A stretch of 64,000 nt of DNA from Toxotes chatareus. Taxonomy: Eukaryota; Chordata; Actinopteri; Toxotidae. This document shows positions 1 through 13,300 of the stretch, one piece after another (positions within the stretch are counted from its first letter, which is position 1; each line of letters starts with the position of its first letter). The DNA lies in assembly GCA_016801885.1 (NCBI GenBank), contig CM028885.1:23721334-23785333 (forward strand). The letters are read 5' to 3'. The translations under genes were made by a program, and so were the position numbers. The notes under the pieces were generated by a model. It had not been told where the DNA came from. It saw only the letters and a list, made by a program, of their open reading frames with translations, and searched no databases.

Positions 1-584
1 ACGAGGACACAGACACAGAGATCGGGGACGAGGAGCCAGCTGAGCGGAGGAGCTGCTGCTGCGCCTCCTTCTGCTCCTCCTCCAGAGCCTGCTGACGCAT
101 CAGGTCCTGACGCATCAAAACCCTGCAGGAGAACAGAGGAGGGGAGAGAGGAGAGAGGAGGGGAGAGGAGGGAGGAGGGGAGAGAGGAGAGAGGAGGGGA
201 GAGGAGGGAGGAGGGAGGAGGAGGAGGGGAGAGAGGAGAGAGGAGGAGGAGGAGGAGGAGGAGGAGGAGGAGAGGAGGAGGAGGAGGAGAGGAGGAGGAG
301 GAGGAGGAGGAGAGAGAGAGGAGGGGAGAGAGGAGAGAGGAGGGGAGAGAGAGGAGGGGAGAGGAGGGAGGAGAGAGGAGGTGAAGGTTAGTATCAACTA
401 TGGCGCCCCCTGCTGGAGGGACAGGTGGACGTCCGAAGAAATCAAAAGGAAACAAAGAGAAGAACAGATGAAAAGAGGCAGAGGAAGGAAAGACAGACGT
501 GTGCTGTTACCTGGATGACATCACTGACGGCAGGGAGGATGAAGATGAGGCAGAGGAGGAAGCTGCTGCTGATGTACTACAGAG

Positions 585-620
<36 letters not shown>

Positions 621-1987
621 ATTGTCTGAAACCTGCCTGGTGACATCATGTCTCTTCACAGTGACATCACAGTGACATCATCTGAAGTCGTTTATCTGTG
701 GGTTTTCTTGTCACGTTAGTTACAAACTTCACAGACTCTGAATCTCTTTGACCCTCATCTGAGGTCAGAGGTCAGAGGTCAGCGGCATGCATGTTACCTG
801 ATGCTGATTGGCTGACTCTTGATCTGGTAGAAGGCGTCGCAGCCGGAAGGCAGCAAATTGTCAACCTCGATGTCAGCGACGATCCCAGACTCCACCCTGA
901 CAGACAGACAGACAACCAATCAGACGCCTCAGAGACCAAGGAATAAAAGACCAGCATGTGGAGGGCCTCAGGTCTACAAACACTTCCACACAAAAAGCAA
1001 ATGATGATGCATACGTCCTCACTAAAGAGACGGACGACACGGGTCCAACCCACTTCATCCATCACAGTGTGTCCTTGTGTGTGGACTGATAACGGCACTC
1101 ACACTTCGTTGGACTGGGTTCCTCTCATGTCCACCAGAGGCTGCTGTGATCAAACTGCACTGAAGAGAAAACCAGCTTCACTCTACACATACAAAGTGGG
1201 GACATTTTTTCCACAGGTTCAGACCTGCGGCACCGGACGAGAGACAAACACAGGAGGAGAGAGAGGGACACCTCAGTCTGCTGCAGTGTGAGGAGTTCAG
1301 TTCCAGCTGTGACTGACAGCTCATGGAAATATCTGAGTACTGACGTCCAACATCACAGAAGAAGAACGTGGAGGAACAACATCTGCCAGCTGTTTGGTTT
1401 CACCGCTTTCAGTCCCACTTCCTGTGTGTGTGTGTGTGTCGGGTTTTCTGCTGAGTCATTTCCCTCTAATCCAGCCTCCACATGGATCTGCAGACACGCC
1501 TCCTCCTCCTCACTCCTGCAGCTTCAGCTCATTTCACTCATTTCACTCGCTCATTTTCCTGTTGTTGCTCGCGGTAACGGTCACCTGACGACCCGTCTCA
1601 GGGTAACGACGAATGAACGCTGTTTAAACGTCACAGTCGTGGGTTTCAGACTCAAACAGAAAATCCTGTTGGATAGGTGTGAGGAGACGAGGAGGACAGA
1701 GGACAGTCCACACTGTCAAACATGGCTGTGTGTTCGGTTAAAGAACATCTGGAAACAGTTTGGAGAGAAAAAACATCTGACTGAGCAGAAACACGTTTCT
1801 TCATCATCGTCATCCTCCTCCTTCACCTGAACGTCACACTCTACACCAACAAGTTTCACCTTCACTTCAGCATCATCGTCACCCCACCCTCCTCCTCCTC
1901 CTCCTCCCATCTCTTCAGTCAAACAGGTTAAACACAAACAGACCATCGAGCTCAGGCGCCTGTTTTTACACAGCCCATATCATTTAT

Positions 1988-2037
<50 letters not shown>

Positions 2038-2974
2038 CAGAGAGAGTGTGGACATTCTGTCCTGTTCAGATTAGAATCAGGTTTAAAGTTAGCACTGTAT
2101 CAGCGGGTGTCCCCACAACTGCAGTAAGACAGGAATGTATGTGTGTGTGTTTGATAATCTTGGATGAGTCATTACACCAGAAGGCAAAGGTCAAAGGTCA
2201 AAGTAACAACAACAACAACAAGTCTTTAATATCTGTCTCTGTGTCTATCCCTGTCTTCGTCTGCCTGTAATCCAGAGAAAATTCTGCATGTGGGACATGA
2301 TATCAGAGACGTGTGTGTCGTGTCATGTCATGTCCGTCGCAGCTTGTCTCAGCTGAGTGAGCAGCACTGACTGATCTCCATCATCACAGACCTTCAGGCC
2401 AAATTCTGTTCAAATTCCCTGCTGTTTAAAATGAACGTGCTTTCCCGCTGGATTCTTTTTCTTATGTGATGGAAGGTTTTTCCTTAAACTTTAGGAAGTA
2501 CAGTTCTAGTCCACATCGACCAAGACACATTTATTCAGATAAGACTTTTAACTTTATGAACTTTATGTCTTTTGTTGTTCGTTACCTGAGCTGCAACCAC
2601 AATGGATGTAAGTTGAAATGTGAATGAAGCAGCGTGTTCGGTGTGTAATTTATTCGCCGATTTTCCCAGAAGAAGCTCCGCATCTAAACTCTGTCTTCAG
2701 TCATGGTCAGTAAGATAAATCTTTGCACTGACGAGCACAAAGACGTTAAAACGACCGACTTTTGAACGGTGTTTGGTTGAGGTGCTGCCAGCAACAGAAA
2801 TAACGGTAACTCCCAGAACTTCCGGACTCACCGGACCAGATTGAGTGCTTCAGCCGAGTCCAGGATGACAAACACGGTCTGCGGCTGCAGGGTCCCGTCC
2901 AACTGTTGCTCCAGCTCGGTTCCGGTTCGGCTCTGCTCTCCGGTCTGGATCTGGTCCGAGTTGACAGCTGACAT
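1..2974 (-). CDS. tfe3: tfe3, MiT/TFE-family bHLH-leucine zipper transcription factor, N-terminal part (runs off left edge)
   Basis: TFE3 is a nuclear/lysosome-shuttling factor that activates lysosomal, autophagy and metabolic genes through E-boxes. Four coding exons are visible on the minus strand: 2832-2974 (start codon at 2974), 798-896, 511-576 and 1-122 (incomplete). All junctions are GT/AG and the phases join. Exon 1 encodes a segment with TVFVILDSAEALNLV. Exon 2 encodes [15 protein letters not shown] and IKSQPISI, like human TFE3 '[20 protein letters not shown]' and 'LKSQPLPL'. The 66-nt third exon is Ser-rich and ends SSLPSVMSS. The last visible exon encodes RVLMRQDLMRQQALEEEQ, the conserved Rag-GTPase-binding segment (RVLLRQQLMRAQ in TFE3). 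The bHLH-zip exons lie outside the window. TFE3 fits better than MITF or TFEB because of the GIVADIEV and Ser-linker segments. Family membership is very likely; the a/b paralogue cannot be settled. Confidence 0.9.
124..398. repeat. (GA)/(GGA)n polypurine tract in tfe3 intron 3
   Basis: About 270 bp of almost pure A/G on the plus strand (GAGGAG, GAGAGAGG and GGAGGG motifs) inside the tfe3 intron between the exons at 511-576 and 1-122. On the transcribed strand this is polypyrimidine, directly upstream of the acceptor of the last visible exon, so it may act as a very long polypyrimidine tract. Confidence 0.85.
581..616. repeat. (GA)n microsatellite
   Basis: A short AG dinucleotide run beside the acceptor of the 66-nt tfe3 exon. 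On the minus strand it reads as the CT-rich polypyrimidine tract of that exon. Confidence 0.85.
1990..2036. repeat. (TG)n microsatellite in tfe3 intron 1
   Basis: Uninterrupted TG dinucleotide run of about 47 bp in the tfe3 intron between exons 1 and 2. Nothing else recognisable was seen in that intron (897-2831) except short CA/TC-rich patches. Confidence 0.9.
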
Positions 2975-3589
2975 TTCTCCAGAGAAGAGGCGGTTTAACG
3001 AGCAGAGACCGGAGGATCAGAGTCTCAGATGTGAAATCACAGGGACAGAAACAGAAACATGCCCGGTCCAGCAGAGACAGTCTGGAAGACCAGGACCAGC
3101 AGGAAGACCAGCCCGCCAGGGGAGGAACAAGACCAAGTCTCAGGTTCAAGTCCACCTCGTAACTGCTGAGGGAACCCGGGCACGGCTCACACTGAGCCAC
3201 AGACCGAAGCACAGACACGGAGACAGACAGACGGACAGACACAGACAGCTGGGAGCATAGAACTACAGCACACAGATCAGGCAGTCACAGTTCACCAAGG
3301 TCCTCACACGGACAATTACAGTTTCCACGAACCCGGACAGACAGACAGGAACGCACAGACGAAAATCCTTCAGTTAAACAACAATTAACAGTTTGAACCA
3401 AAAGCTGCATCAGGTCATGTTTCACTGATAGAAGATCAATAATAATAATAATAATAATAATAGTGTGTGATTTCTACAGCCAAACAGAAACAGGATCAAA
3501 TGATCGATACGTTTGTTTTTATTAGAATCAGATCGATGATTCGCTTTCATTTCTCTGCTCTTTCTACCTGTTCTGGTTCTATGTGTGAG

Positions 3590-3870
3590 TCACCTACAGG
3601 AGGCGGGGCTCAGCGGCTGCTCTGCTCAGTGCCATCCAATAGGAATGCGGCTGGGTTCTCTGTCAGCCAATGAAACTGCTGCTGTGTGGCGGACATCTTG
3701 TTTGTTTTCGTCTCTGCTGTTACGGGAAGCGCGTGGGGGTGGAGTGACGTCAGTCCTGCTGATCGGCCGATCTCAGAGTGACAAGAGAGTCGCCCAATCA
3801 GTGAGGCGGAGAGGGGCGGGGTTTTTATTTCACAGAGTTTCATCAGCGCGGTGACGTCACGCATACTCCG
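3590..3870 (-). promoter_or_regulatory. Probable tfe3 proximal promoter (CRE, CCAAT and GC boxes)
   Basis: Within 280 bp, starting about 600 bp upstream of the tfe3 start codon, lie two perfect palindromic cAMP-response elements (TGACGTCA at 3745-3752 and 3852-3859), a GC box (GGGGCGGGG at 3813-3821) and three CCAAT motifs on the plus strand (near 3635, 3665 and 3794), read as ATTGG on the gene's strand. This clustering is typical of a vertebrate proximal promoter. The stretch 2975-3589 would then be tfe3 5'UTR or an upstream non-coding exon. Assignment to tfe3 is inferred from position. Confidence 0.5.
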
Positions 3871-6779
3871 ACACACAAAACGATTAAAAAAACTAGAAAA
3901 TTCCCCGCGAGAGAGGCGCGTGGTGCCGTTACTGTTACTGTAAACAGAAACCGAAATATATTCATGACCTCTGTGAATGAAAGGATGATAAAAGAGAGGG
4001 TGGGAGAAGAGAGGGAGTGTAGGATGGATAGAAAAGGTCTGATACACAGAGGGGAGAGGAAGGATAAAAATGGGCTAGTATGGAAAATAAACTGAAGGAA
4101 GGAAAGAAGGAAGGGAGGGTAGAGGAAGGATACAAAGGATGGATAGATGGGGATGGGGCACAGAGGGGTTAGGAGAGGGAGGAAAGGATGGATAAAAATG
4201 ACTAGGAGGTATTAAGAGGAGTTAGGGAGGATAAAGGATAGAAGGTTGTCAGCAGTAGTGTGTGTGTGTGAGATTTAAATAAAATTAAATAAAATATGAA
4301 CAACTTACTTCTAATTACATCACATTCATTTACTTCATGAACAAACCGATCGCAGTTCAACAGACTGACCAGAGACCAGAAGTGACAGAGCATCAGCGAC
4401 CAATCAGGAGAGAGAACACATGGTAACCTTGGAAACTGCAGAACATACCATAGCATAAGAACCTGGTTCTGTTAAACACACACATAACTCAGATGCAAAT
4501 ACAGATTTGAAATTCATTCATAAAATCACTCAGTTGGTAAAAACACAGCTTTAAGAGTAGGAAACAGACTGAGTGAGCAGTAACTACTTACCCCAGCACT
4601 GTGTCATGTTAGTGTCATATCTTATGTCATATGAGCCGACTCAGTTTGACCTTATTCACTATATAATGGAGAAGTTCAACACAAAGAATTAACACTGTAA
4701 AGTACAAGATTTTCTTCATCCAAGCGACAAAATCAAATGAGAAACATACAAGAAAAGGGACAAAGAAATCCTTTAACTTCAACCTGTATTTATTTTTACA
4801 AAACACACAGATACCAGCTCGTGTTCAGACAGTTTCTCCAGGGTTTGGATTCAGGTGTTCAGCTTCAAGTGTGACAATATCACATAGCTCAGCTGGAGTA
4901 AATTAATCATTATTGTTCAACCTGGTAAACTTGACACATCTGTTAGGTTTTCACAGTGGTCACTGCGTTGATCATCACCAGAAGATGGAAAATGAAGCAA
5001 ATAAACCCAAACTGGGTGCATGTTTACAGTCTGAGCTATCTGAGTCGTCTCTCTGCCAGGCTTCCTTCCCTTACCCTGTCCACCACGCAATTAAAAAAAG
5101 AAAAAAGGGACGAACCCACCTACACTTAAACCTGACCCAAATAACTCCACGTCACTTGATACCACAGCAAATATTGTCTGATTGACTGTACGTAGCGCTT
5201 TACAGGGGCGGGAAAAATTTCCCTGTCGGGAGGCCTCATTATGTGCTGACGCCAAAAAACGCAAGAATCGCAAAAGGTCCCGCTCCAGTCTCCTCTTGGA
5301 ACGAAACCTGGCTGAGCGAGACGAGCCAGTGTTTGACCTCAAAGTCCAAGTCACCCTCCCCGTACAATAAAGCTTCTATCGAAATCTGGCTGGTGATGAT
5401 GGACAGCAATGCAACTATGCTCAGGACACAGGCTGACCAATCCATCTACATCAGACCTGCCCGTGTACCTCCACCATTTACTGATGGAGAACCATCAGTA
5501 AATGTGATCACAAATATTTCTCAGACGAATCAGAAAACAGAATTGAAATGCATTGATAAAACATCGTCCATGGGCTGAATCACTGCTGGAGAAAGCAACA
5601 TCAGAAACACATTTACAACCAGATCAGAATGTCAGTGTTCTATCAATAATTCCATTTAGACCAGTCAAAAATACAGGCAAGTCATTACCAAAGCCTTGGT
5701 CCTAATCGGTTACGATGATCTTAGAGAAATTATCACCAGGAATTAACAAGGTTAATCAACCAAAATGATTAAACCAAAATACAGCACCTACTTGGAGGAA
5801 ACGCCATCACACACACACACACACACACACACACAGCCCCCAGCAGCAGAATAAAAACTTCACTTACAATTAGCTGATTTCTTCTCATGCTGATCTGTTC
5901 ATGGACCTGAAATAAGTAGAAGAAGAAGCAGCTCAGTCTGAGTCTGCAGGTCAGAGTTCACCTGGAGACACAGGGTGGACTGATCCTGTCCAACACTCAC
6001 ACTCTGTGGACATCAGTTCACTGAGAATAAATCCATCTGTGTGAAGCTTTATACACACACACACACACACACACACAGATCAGGGAATAATCATTCCTCC
6101 TGCTGTGATCGAGCTGATGGAACATTCCTGTCACAGTTATTGATCATATTGGAGACTGATGTGTGAGTGAGGATGACTGTGGTGCAGCTGAAAGATGAAG
6201 AGCTTCAGACTGACTGCAGGTGGTTTATTGATCAGCAGCACGTTCTCTTCACTCAGCAGCGTTTCACAATCTGTAAATATTGTTTATTGATTCAATTCTG
6301 CTCAATGAGTAAAACGGAAAATCAAACTGATGACGGTGTTTTACCGTCCGAGCTTCACTCAGAGCGAACCACACCCCTCAGCTTCACCTCCACCCAGGCC
6401 GCTGCTGCACCTGTGAGCCAGAGCAGCAGGTGATAGACACAGGCCGCGCACTGACCAGCAGCTCTGGACTCTAATATAACAAATAAATGTTTCTGTGGGT
6501 AAAAACTCTGAGGACGTACAGGCCTGTCTCCACATACCTCTGATAACCTGAGCACGTGGGAGGTGAGCTGAGGAGGCCGCTGAGGCCTAATTATCTCCGT
6601 GCGTTTGCGCTGTCCCGCGTGCCATATTCAGCCTTTATCTTTAGCACATGAACCACATCACGGTCCAGAATTTAAATATGTCAAACCACCAAGACTGAAG
6701 GAATATTTACTACAGAACCAGGTGAGCTCCACCTTAAAACATAACCCCAGGTGGCACGAGCGCACCGTGAGACCGTAAA
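3871..6779. other. Non-coding interval upstream of tfe3
   Basis: No open frame here resembles a known protein or has usable splice sites. The stretch 3980-4210 is purine-rich (GGA/GAAGGA). Short (AC)n microsatellites sit at about 5810-5835 and 6054-6077. A plus-strand frame at 5182-5578 is open but has low complexity and no family resemblance. Confidence 0.6.
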
Positions 6780-7350
6780 CTGTGACTGTTTCCGGAATCG
6801 TGTCGCTGGCGCGCTCGTTGGGGCTCGTGTGAAATCGTGGATTGAAATGTTGTGTGTACTCACCTTTCACAGAAAGTCCAGACAGCCGTTTCCAAACCGT
6901 CCAAGGTGAGCGGTGCGATGGAGACACGCGCACTGAGGCGTGTGCAGAAAATGGCGTCTGTGGCTCACGCGGTGGAAAAACCCGGGGCCCTCCGCTGCAG
7001 CATCTGAGACAGAGATACACCTGGGCTGACACACCTGCTCTGTTTCCCTCAGTGTGCTCACACTGATCCATACTCACTCAGCAACTCGGTGGAAGTCTGT
7101 GTTCCGCGCACACGCGCTCTCCTCTCCCCCAAACCGGCGCGGTAATGGCGGACTCGATGCAGCGCGCGGTGGTCTCAGTGGTACCGTGGTTTATCTGAAG
7201 CACGAGCTGAAACCATCTCCACCACGCGGCTCAGCGTCCGGTTTGATCAGGTCACACACGGACTCCCGGGTCTTCACCTGGTCAATAACAGTATTCCACA
7301 GATTCGAATGAGCTCACAACCAGCGTCTCCGTGTCCACCTGTTCCTAGCG
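6780..7350 (-). promoter_or_regulatory. CpG-rich promoter-like patch with a possible non-coding first exon ending near 6862
   Basis: CpG dinucleotides are conspicuously dense here (GCGCGCTCG, CCGGCGCGG, CAGCGCGCGG) compared with the AT-rich flanks. On the minus strand a consensus donor, GAAAG followed by GTGAGTAC, lies at about 6862. This would suit a 5' non-coding exon spliced leftwards into tfe3, about 3.9 kb away. No coding potential supports another gene on either strand. A distal tfe3 promoter is the simplest reading, but it is an inference. Confidence 0.35.
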
Positions 7351-10300
7351 TCCTCGCGGCCTGCAGCTGCCCTTTTTAAGCCCCACCCCTCCAACAACCA
7401 GGTAGGTCTTCATCTCTGATTGGCTAATGATTGACCAATGATAATTGGACCAGACCATAATATCACAGGTGTGCGATACTGCAAAATCTGGTATGATCCG
7501 GTACCAACACAGGGTCAGTGCTGCTGATACCGACACCAGTATAAACACTTCTTTACTCAGGAAAGCAGGGTGGAGCAATGCGTCATCATTTATGACCTGA
7601 ATGAATGAATTTTCATGATCATTGAATGATTTTGTGATTTTTCAATTTTCAGTTAGTTGATCGTGATTCTGATCATAAGAAAACACAGGACAAAGATTTT
7701 AGGCAAATAAAAACACTTTTTAAGTCGAAATTCATTGTTATTCAGAAACAATGAGAATATAGCAAAATAAATTTGCTTGCATTACACACAGTTAATTGTG
7801 AAAAATAAAATCAATAGGGCAAATTAAAAAAAAGTGCAAATAACTAAAGAAAAGCAAAAACTGCTCTTGGCTGTCATCCACCACCTTTGGCTGAGGGCCC
7901 CTCCTGGGCCCCGTCCCCATGTTCAGAGCCACAGATTTAACATCCATTTTTCCCTTTTCTTGCAGCGGTTGACCACTAAATCTGCTGCTCTTACTGCTTT
8001 TATCTATTTTATATTTGACTTTTACTGCAGTTAGTATGACTCCTGTTATCTGCTAATCACAGTGAGAATCTGTCTGATCCTATGAATGGATCTAATGTGC
8101 CTGTCAAACTACTGCTATTTATTTAAAAACCAAACATGATATCACCAAACAAACTTCACCGTCAGAGCCACGAGACCTGGAGGAACACAGTGATGGATGT
8201 TTTATGGTCCTTGTGTTTAAAATGTGGAAAATAGGATGAGTTTAAAAAAGGGTATTTTCTGCTTTTCTGCAAACATCCTCTGGCTGTGGTCGTCGTGTGA
8301 AGAAAACATTTCTGAGACGTTTTTGTAAATCCTCCACGTTCTAAGCTCCGACTGTAGCCTGGAACATTCCGCTGTACACACTCATTGTAAACTCTGATAT
8401 TTTTCCAAAATCACTCATGATCATTAAAGACTCACCATTCAAAAACTACACAACTTAGGAAAAAAGTTGAATACACCTCGAATACACAGGACTTGTGTCA
8501 CCATTTTAAAGTTTGAGTGGTGTTTCTAGGTGAAAGTATGCCAGAGGAGTAGATGTTTGAAAAACACTGAAAAACAACTTTTTTGACCTCGTCCCATTCA
8601 TTGTCTATTGCAGTCTTTCATGAATTATATCGAGAAACGTGAAAATTCTGGAGAAAAAAATGCGAGCTCACAGAGTCCGATGGAGCCGCACGTTTGGATG
8701 TGTAATATGTTGGTGTGCGCTCAACGGTGTGGGACGAGTTACGAACTGAAATTCTAGGTGTAAAAAATCGAGAATAACAACAGTGTGAGGTGCTACACCC
8801 CACACCACAAACAATTAGATCAAATAAATACAAATGAGACAACAACAACAATACTTCGAAGCTGCAGAACATGTATGAGTTTTCTCAGCAGGCAGATGAA
8901 GATCTCGCACTGTAAAAACCTTAATCTAGAACATAACTAACACGTGTACCTGTCAGATACAGGAACACATGTAGTAGTAGCAGCAGTAGTGATAGTAGAA
9001 ATATCGGCAGACAATCTTTTGGCCAGATTTTATATTTTTATTTCATAACCTCATAAACATTTCTCATTATATTTCCTTACAGAAAGGCATGATGGGAAAC
9101 AGGACAGGATGGAAGGCAGTGGCCGGCCACTAACCAATAACCTGCAATCAATCAATAATCAATAATACCAAGATACCAGAACTACAAGAAGAAGAACACA
9201 CAACCATCCTGCTGTTACACCTGGAGAGAGCGAGGTTGTGGTGGATGCTGTTGTCATGGTAACTAGGAACTAGAGATTGCTATGGCAACAATATAACCAG
9301 CACCGGGGAAAGACGTTCAGGGAACCTGGAGGTCACCATGGTAACGTGCTGCTCCAGAAACCTGGCGGTTACTATAAGAAGCCAGCAGAGCTGTGTTCAT
9401 AAAAATGATGTCATTCAACGTGACATCACTGCCTAGTCCTCCTCTGATTGGTTCTTTAACAGCTTGAGAAATACGTATAAACATATCTGATGATGTTTAT
9501 GGTCCACATGCCAAACAAATTATTTATTCTAATTCAGTTATTAACTGTTTGTTTGTTTCATGCATGTTTCAGCCTCATCTCAGCAAATAGCGTCTGAGTA
9601 TGAGCAGAGGGGAAACTCCTGATGGTCTCCATGGTAACAGCATGAACAGAACAGGTGGTTGATTTATGTTTTTTCGTTGTCATTTTCTAACTGAGCTCCA
9701 TGACTTTCAGACAAAAAATGCTCATATAAAGGCTGTGGTCCAGGGGCCCCCTGACCTCTGACCTCTCCATTCAGTTCCACCTGTGGGTAACAGCAGCGTT
9801 AACAGCCTGTAACACTGAGCGTCTGACAGGGACAAACTGGGGACACAGTGGTACAGTGTAACTGCAGGCTGGTTTAACAGTGTGACGATGGAAACTTTGG
9901 AAACAGCCAGGAAGGAAGTAAATAACAACATCAACAAAAACCCAGTAACATTTTCATATGAAAAATGACAAATAAATACAAACCCACAGACTGAACAGCT
10001 GAACGCTGACAGCGATCGACTCGTCTGATTTGGCACAAACAAATGTTAAACAAAGTTCAGAAACTGTAAGGCCAAAATCTGAATCAGCTGTAAACCAGGA
10101 GAGTCACAGATCAACAGTCCAGTGTGACAGAACCAGTCTGAACTGGTTTTAACCAGCTGTGGTTGTAACTAACTGTGCGTGGTTACAGCTGACGGGTACC
10201 AGCTCTAACTCGTCCAAACTGGCTGTAAATATTCATTTTTGTTGAAACCAGTGAAAATTAGCGATTTATTGGTTAAAACAGCTAAGTGGCTTTAACTGCT

Positions 10301-13300
10301 GGGGGTCCACCTGCCAACAGGTGATGACTGGTGATACGTAGAAATGTGCATGTTCAGTTATTTCACACATTTAAATGGACAGTATAAAAACAATAACACG
10401 TTTCCTCACTTGAAAAATCAAAGACTGAAAGGCTGCACATCTTCACACACTTTTTAAAAAAAATAAAGGAGTGTGGCCCTAACCCCCCCACAACCCCTGA
10501 CCCTGGTAATTTGGTAAATAAATGAAATGAAATTTAACAGATACACTGAACACACACTGCATTCTAACCCTTATCCAACTAATGTCACTCTAATCATCTT
10601 TTTAACAGTTTGCTTGCTAGGTAGTCTCTGAAGAAATGCATCTGACATTTGTGTCTTTCTGTTGTATGTTGTTCATGTTGGCTGATGTCAGCTGGAACCT
10701 GCAGTTGTGAGCGAGAACCTGCCGTTCTGAGTCCTAAACACGGACTCCTTACCATCATCACCTTCACTCGCACATGACGTGAACGCCACATTATTTCTGC
10801 TGTTTGTCCACTTGACTGATCCCCTCTGACAGATCACTGAGTTACAGTCAGATACCAACAATAACTAAAGCTATGGAAAAAACATTGTTGGCAAAGAACA
10901 AGCACAACCTGCATCTACAAAGGAACTCAGACTCTGCAAGCTAAACCCTGAAGGCGGTGAAGTTTAAGCTACACTGCCTCTGCTTTCATTTATACAATCA
11001 TTTCTATTCAAGTGTGGTGAGTCATTTTGGGAGATGGCCTCCAAGCTAGAGCTAGCATGTGTTAGCAGCCAACACAGTTTGGGTAAGTTTTCAAGTTGGC
11101 ATTATTTTGAAAAATTAACCACAAAACTAAAAGCTAAACTTAAAAAACCCTCCCTCATACAAGTAGTTTAATTTAGTCATATTCATCTGTAGTTCTAACC
11201 AACTCAAACTGGTGTAAGCGACTGTAACTGGTCGTGGACTGATGCGGTATCCAGACTGAATAACAACAAGAAATACATAATGCAGATCTGATATATAGCC
11301 AACAATTTCACGAGCTCTGAATACTGAACAGTTTCAAATACGTGCTTTGGCACATGTAGAGAAAGTGCACACTGGACTGATACAACACACCACTGTTCAA
11401 CTATCATACACACCCTGTTCAGAACCAGTCAGAACCAGTCACGACAGGTTAGAACCAGTCAGAACTGGTCAGGACTGGTCTACAAAGGTCTCAGGCAACA
11501 GAAAAAAGAAAAACTTGTAGAAAAGAAGCAAACGAAGCGTTGACTGCTCAACACAAATCACTCAGGTTGAAAGCTGAAAACATTTTCACATCAAAAAAAA
11601 AGGATGATGGGATCTCATGGCTGAATTACTGGCCATTTCCTTCCACTGAGGGAGGACAGGACGACACGCCACTGAAGTCTGCTTTACACGCCAAAAACAC
11701 GCTAAAAACACCCTGTGACAACCAGAGCCACACACAGACTGAGCACCGGATAGTGACAGAGGTAGAAGTTAAAGAAGAGTTCAACATTTTGAGAAATCCA
11801 GTTTTCAAAACATTCTGTAGGGTTGCATGTTTCAGATGGAACGGAGAAACAGGTGTTTAGCCTCGCTCTATCAAAAGAAAAAGTCCAAAACATCAGCTAC
11901 TGGTATTTTACGTTACGTTCACCAACAGCTCAGTGAAAACCAGCAGCTCCACACATCTGGATGGATGATTTATCACGCTGACCAGTTGAGTCGGTTTCAC
12001 ACCAAAGTCTCAGGGCACTTTTCATACAGAGCAGGTGACTGAGCGCTTTCATAGTTTCTACAGAGACGCAACATTTCCACAAGCAGAGGAAACTCTCACT
12101 TTCATCAGGTGGAAACCTTCAGCTAGCCCTGCGATTACCCACCAGCTAACTGCAGATTAGCATTGTTAGCTCTAGGTATAAGTGTAGCACTTAGCAGCCA
12201 GCTATTTTAAGTTAAAATAATGCCCATTCACTCGGTGTGGTGTTAGCAGTGTTAGCTCATCTTTTACCAAAGAAGCCACTACTGAAACCTGTTAAAGACC
12301 CTTTGTTAATGTATTATAGGTGTTTTTTCCTCTTTTGATGTGCGTAAGCTAACAGTTTCCCCTTGCTTCTAATCTTTGTGCTAAGCTATGCTACCTGTGT
12401 CGCCGTCATGTCTCTTTGTTCTGGACTGACAGATGAAAATGGTCTTCATCTGAAACATCCCCACAGGTGCGGCGATGACACAGAACCAGAGATATTAAAA
12501 TGTCAAACTGTTCCTTTAACCTTCATCGTGTTAAACTAAACATCGGAGAGCCAACATGTCTGCAGCTGGACCCCAAACCGTCTGATGGGCTCTGGGTGTG
12601 TGGAGGTCTGCAGAGTGTGGACGAACAGCCAGCTTAACCTTTAACCTTTACATAGTCACATGCCCAGGGGTGGGGGTGGGGGTGGAGGGGTTGTCACAGG
12701 AGAATAAATTATATTTACAAAAACTTTACTCTTTGTTTTCTTCTTGCATCGACTTGCATCAAGCAAACATCAAACACAACCCAGACTCATAAACACAGAA
12801 ATGTCCACAAGAAGTCTCTTTTCAGTTAGATTCATCAGAATAACAATACCAATATTAATAATATTCGCTTTTTTCACTATCAAAACACTTTGTTCAAAAG
12901 GTGTTTATAGAGACAGAGAGAAATACTGTACCACTGGAAGTGAAGATGATAAAAACATCTAAAGTCTTTTTGATTCAGCTCAGATTGGCTGTGTCTAATC
13001 TCTGGATTCACTTCCAACATCCAGGAAACAGAAACCAGCGCGTCCATCAGACCTGGGGAGGTTCAGCGTTCAGTGTGAACTCAGCAGAGACATAAAGCTT
13101 TACAGTCCAGTCTGGTTTCTGATTCCTCTCAGAAACTCTTCATGTCTCCCTGCCGGAAACTGTCTTTATAAACTCCACAGACTTTTACATCCAACTCCAA
13201 AAAACCTCCAGCACCATCTGAGACTGAGACCATCAGTGTCCTGCGGAAGCCTCATGTCTCACAGGTTATTAACGCTGCAAGTAATTTCATCCTCAGTTAT

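Noticed and set aside
5182..5578. Open frames on both strands with KKRKNRKRSRSS text
   Set aside because: No splice context, no family resemblance and overlapping frames on opposite strands; probably chance.
7145..7198. Plus-strand ATG frame (MADSMQRAVVSVV) in the CpG-rich patch
   Set aside because: Only 17 codons before a stop, no downstream coding exons on the plus strand, and the only good donor there points the other way.
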